A stretch of DNA of 6,526 nucleotides from Pseudomonadota bacterium. Its GTDB lineage: Bacteria > Pseudomonadota > Alphaproteobacteria > Caulobacterales > Caulobacteraceae. Shown here piece by piece: positions 4,711 to 6,526 of the stretch (its first letter is position 1; the number at the start of each line of letters is the position of its first letter). The translations under genes were made by a program, and so were the position numbers. The notes under the pieces were generated by a model. It saw only the letters and a list, made by a program, of their open reading frames with translations, searched no databases and was not told where the DNA came from. The DNA lies in contig JAEYAO010000124.1 in the NCBI GenBank assembly GCA_023456105.1, positions 1-6,526 of the forward strand. The letters are read 5' to 3'.

Positions 4711-5619
4711 TCAGGCGCGGGGAAACCGGCCCGCCCGACTGAGGGCGGATGGCGCCGGGCGGCCGATCCTCTCGCCGATCCAGCGGGCGGCCTCGATCAG
4801 GGCGTCGAGGTCGTAGCCTGTGCTGAAACCCGCCCGCTCCAGCATGTAGACCAGGTCCTCGGTGGCGATGTTGCCGGTCGCGCCGGGCGCGAAGGGGCAG
4901 CCGCCGATGCCGCCGCAGCTGGCGTCAAGCACATCGACGCCCGCCTCTACGCCCGCATGCGCGTTGGCCAGGCCGGTGTTGCGCGTATCGTGAAAGTGCA
5001 GGCGCATCCGGGCGTCGGGCGCCGCGCGCCGCGCGCCCTCGACCACCCGCGTCACCGACCAGGGATCACCGGCCCCGATGGTGTCGGCCAAGGCGATCTC
5101 GGCCACGCCCATTTCGCCGATCCGGCCCACGACGTCGACGACGCGATTGATCGCCACCTCGCCTTCGAACGGGCAACCCCAGACGCAGGACAGGGTGACG
5201 CTAAGGCTTGGCGATCCCTCGGGCGCGCCTCTGCGTCGGGCCAGGATTGTCTCCAGCATCGCGATCTGGTCTTCCACCGCCATGCCCTGGTTGCGGAGGC
5301 CGAAGCCGTCCGTCGCCGCCATGGCGAGGTTGATCTCGTTCACGCCGCTCGCCAGCGCTCGGTCGTAGCCGCGGGCGTTGAGGGCGAGGCCGATGCGGCT
5401 GCGTCCCTCCTGGCGCGGCAGGTCATCCATGACGGCCTCGGCGCCCGCCATCTGCGGCACGATCCTTGGATTGACAAAGGAGGCCGCTTCAATCCGGCGG
5501 GCGCCCGCCGCCTCCAGCCTCCGCACGAAGTCGGCCCGTTCCCACGGCGTCAAGACGGCGGTTTCGTTCTGCAGCCCGTCGCGCGGCGCGACCTCGACAA
5601 TCTGGATCGGACGGTTCAA
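4711..5619 (-). CDS. mvaB: Hydroxymethylglutaryl-CoA lyase (HMGL family)
   Basis: The 302-residue protein spans the whole TIM-barrel family. It has EVAPRDGLQNE at 9-19 (catalytic Arg13 and metal-ligand Asp14), SFVNPRIVPQMA (47-58), the GCPFEGEV segment (148-155), LHFHDT with metal-ligand His208 and His210, and the signature loop GGCPFAPGATGNIATEDLVYML with Cys241, Asn250 and Glu254. All residues needed in characterised HMG-CoA lyases are present. The enzyme cleaves (S)-HMG-CoA to acetoacetate and acetyl-CoA, the last step of leucine degradation. The HFHDTRNTG form is of a bacterial subtype, and relatives acting on other 3-hydroxyacyl-CoAs cannot be excluded. The start is TTG at 5619, with GGGAG 6 bases upstream; no other start keeps the essential EVAPRDG motif. 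No other leucine-pathway gene is in view. Confidence 0.92.
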   Translation of the reverse strand: MNRPIQIVEVAPRDGLQNETAVLTPWERADFVRRLEAAGARRIEAASFVNPRIVPQMAGAEAVMDDLPRQEGRSRIGLALNARGYDRALASGVNEINLAMAATDGFGLRNQGMAVEDQIAMLETILARRRGAPEGSPSLSVTLSCVWGCPFEGEVAINRVVDVVGRIGEMGVAEIALADTIGAGDPWSVTRVVEGARRAAPDARMRLHFHDTRNTGLANAHAGVEAGVDVLDASCGGIGGCPFAPGATGNIATEDLVYMLERAGFSTGYDLDALIEAARWIGERIGRPAPSALSRAGRFPRA

Positions 5620-5625
5620 GACGAT

Positions 5626-5630
5626 CTCCC
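5626..5630 (-). promoter_or_regulatory. Ribosome binding site supporting a TTG start of HMG-CoA lyase
   Basis: GGGAG on the minus strand lies 6 bases before the TTG at 5619. It supports use of the rare TTG start, since no in-frame ATG precedes the catalytic motif. Confidence 0.6.
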
Positions 5631-5788
5631 GGCGCGTGAATCAGGACCTGGCGGCCTCCACGCGCTGTAGCACAGGCGCCACGGTGTTGCGCGACGGCGA
5701 CGTCGCGTCCGCGCAGCCTCGACTCTGGGAAGCTCCGCTGTTATGCACGGCCTAGGCGAAACGATCGCCGAAGACTTTATCAGAAAGC

Positions 5789-5794
5789 GAGGGA
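5789..5794 (+). promoter_or_regulatory. Ribosome binding site of the outer-membrane protein
   Basis: GAGGGA lies 8 bases before the ATG at 5803. A second ATG two codons later (5809) is 14 bases away and less well placed. Confidence 0.6.
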
Positions 5795-5802
5795 CCTCCC
5801 CT

Positions 5803-6526
5803 ATGCGTATGAAGACACTCGTTCTGGCCTCCAGCGCAGCAGCGGCCCTGGCCCTGTCCGCGGGCGCGGCCTCGGCGGAGCCGGACGGCTGGTACGGCGC
5901 GATTGACGCGGGTTATCAGTGGATCGAGCCGATCAACATCGAGTCGCAAGCGAACGGCGCCAACTTCAACATCGACGTGAACGACGGCTGGGCCGCGTTT
6001 GCGCGCCTCGGCTACCGGTTCAACCCGAACTGGCGCGTCGAGCTCGAAGGCGGCTACCGCTCGGGCGACATCGGCACGGTTCGCGCCGTGTCGGGCACCC
6101 AGGGCGTGTGCAACTTCTCTCCGGCGACCGGCCCCTGCTACTCGCCGGAAGGCGACCTCGAGTCCGCCACCCTGATGGCCAACGTCATCTATGACTTCGG
6201 CTTCGAGTACTGGGGTCTGCGTCCGTTCGTGGGTCTCGGCGCCGGCGCCAACTACGTCAACACCGACTTCGCGGGCCGCATGCGCGCCACGCCGGCGGTC
6301 AGTTTCGTGGCCGACGACAGCTCGACCAAGTTCGCCGCCCAGGCGATCGCGGGCGTCGCCTTCGCCGTCGGCGAGCGCGCCAACATCGACCTGACCTATC
6401 GCTACCTGACCAGCGACCTGGAGTTCGACTCGGTCACCGCCGGCGCGGGCGCTCCGGCGTTCGGCACCTTCGACGGCGATTATGACGAGAGCCACACGGT
6501 GACGCTGGGCTTGCGCTACAGCTTCG
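5803..6526 (+). CDS. Outer-membrane beta-barrel protein, OmpA-like (partial, runs off the right end)
   Basis: A signal peptide (residues 1-25, MRMKTLVLASS then an Ala/Leu-rich core, cut after ASA) is followed by alternating amphipathic strands typical of an eight-strand barrel: GWYGAIDAGYQW, AAFARLGYRFN, WRVELEGGYRSG, SATLMANVIYDFG, LRPFVGLGAGANYV, FAAQAIAGVAFAVG, NIDLTYRYLTSDLEF and HTVTLGLRYSF. The GLRPFVGLGAGA turn and the closing LGLRYSF are typical of the OMP_b-brl/OmpA N-terminal barrel. A cysteine pair (C103 and C112) in a predicted outer loop could form a disulfide. At 241 residues the reading frame is still open just after the last strand. A peptidoglycan-binding OmpA domain may follow, or the gene may end soon after; the window cannot tell. 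Confidence 0.88.
   Translation, partial: MRMKTLVLASSAAAALALSAGAASAEPDGWYGAIDAGYQWIEPINIESQANGANFNIDVNDGWAAFARLGYRFNPNWRVELEGGYRSGDIGTVRAVSGTQGVCNFSPATGPCYSPEGDLESATLMANVIYDFGFEYWGLRPFVGLGAGANYVNTDFAGRMRATPAVSFVADDSSTKFAAQAIAGVAFAVGERANIDLTYRYLTSDLEFDSVTAGAGAPAFGTFDGDYDESHTVTLGLRYSF

Larger units (their letters stand above)
5620..5802. promoter_or_regulatory. Divergent intergenic region between HMG-CoA lyase and the outer-membrane protein gene
   Basis: These 183 bases must hold the promoters of both divergent genes. Visible structure is limited: a perfect 10-base palindrome GCGACGTCGC at 5697-5706, lying inside a longer imperfect inverted repeat (CGCGAC 5690-5695 with GTCGCG 5702-5707), and the more AT-rich stretch AAGACTTTATCAG shortly before the porin gene. 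I cannot assign -35 or -10 boxes with confidence. Confidence 0.45.

Noticed and set aside
4957..5670. 237-residue + strand reading frame
   Set aside because: Antisense to HMG-CoA lyase, which has all its family motifs on the other strand.
5752..6495. 247-residue minus-strand reading frame
   Set aside because: Antisense to the beta-barrel gene, which has a signal peptide, SD and alternating strands; the minus product shows no motif.

Overview
The window is very GC-rich bacterial chromosome. Dense gene packing, GTG and TTG starts, and the gene families present (PhaR, SDHAF4/DUF1674, an alphaproteobacterial-type hemolysin III, an OmpA-like porin) point to an alphaproteobacterium. I infer the Caulobacteraceae (Caulobacter/Brevundimonas type), but no rRNA or other marker here proves it. 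I see no mobile element, tRNA, rRNA, CRISPR array or phage gene, and no gene-free stretch longer than about 185 bases.

Layout. Bases 1-108 are the 3' end of a + strand pyrF. A block of five minus-strand genes converges on it, read from right to left: htpX (membrane zinc protease), a hemolysin III/PAQR-family membrane protein, phaR (PHA-synthesis regulator), a small unknown protein whose start overlaps the phaR stop by 4 bases, and a secreted protein with a 14-copy heptad repeat and a run of 11 prolines. Right of htpX, and divergent from it, lies a small + strand gene for an SDHAF4-like succinate dehydrogenase assembly factor. It converges, with a 6-base gap, on a minus-strand pair: a four-helix membrane protein of unknown function, preceded by an HMG-CoA lyase that starts at TTG. 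A 183-base divergent intergenic region then separates the lyase from a + strand outer-membrane beta-barrel gene that runs off the right end.

How the genes relate. They do not form one pathway. There is membrane-protein quality control (HtpX), respiratory-complex assembly (SDHAF4), carbon-storage regulation (PhaR), leucine/ketone-body metabolism (HMG-CoA lyase, giving acetoacetate and acetyl-CoA) and envelope proteins. PhaR and the lyase touch connected acetyl-CoA/acetoacetate chemistry, but no phaA, phaB, phaC or leucine-degradation partner gene is present, so a functional link is conjecture.

I do not see a clear new multi-gene system. The observations most worth following are the heptad-repeat secreted protein, the unknown gene coupled to phaR, a TGC-rich inverted repeat at the phaR start, and a PAQR-family protein that seems to lack two of the usual metal-binding histidines.
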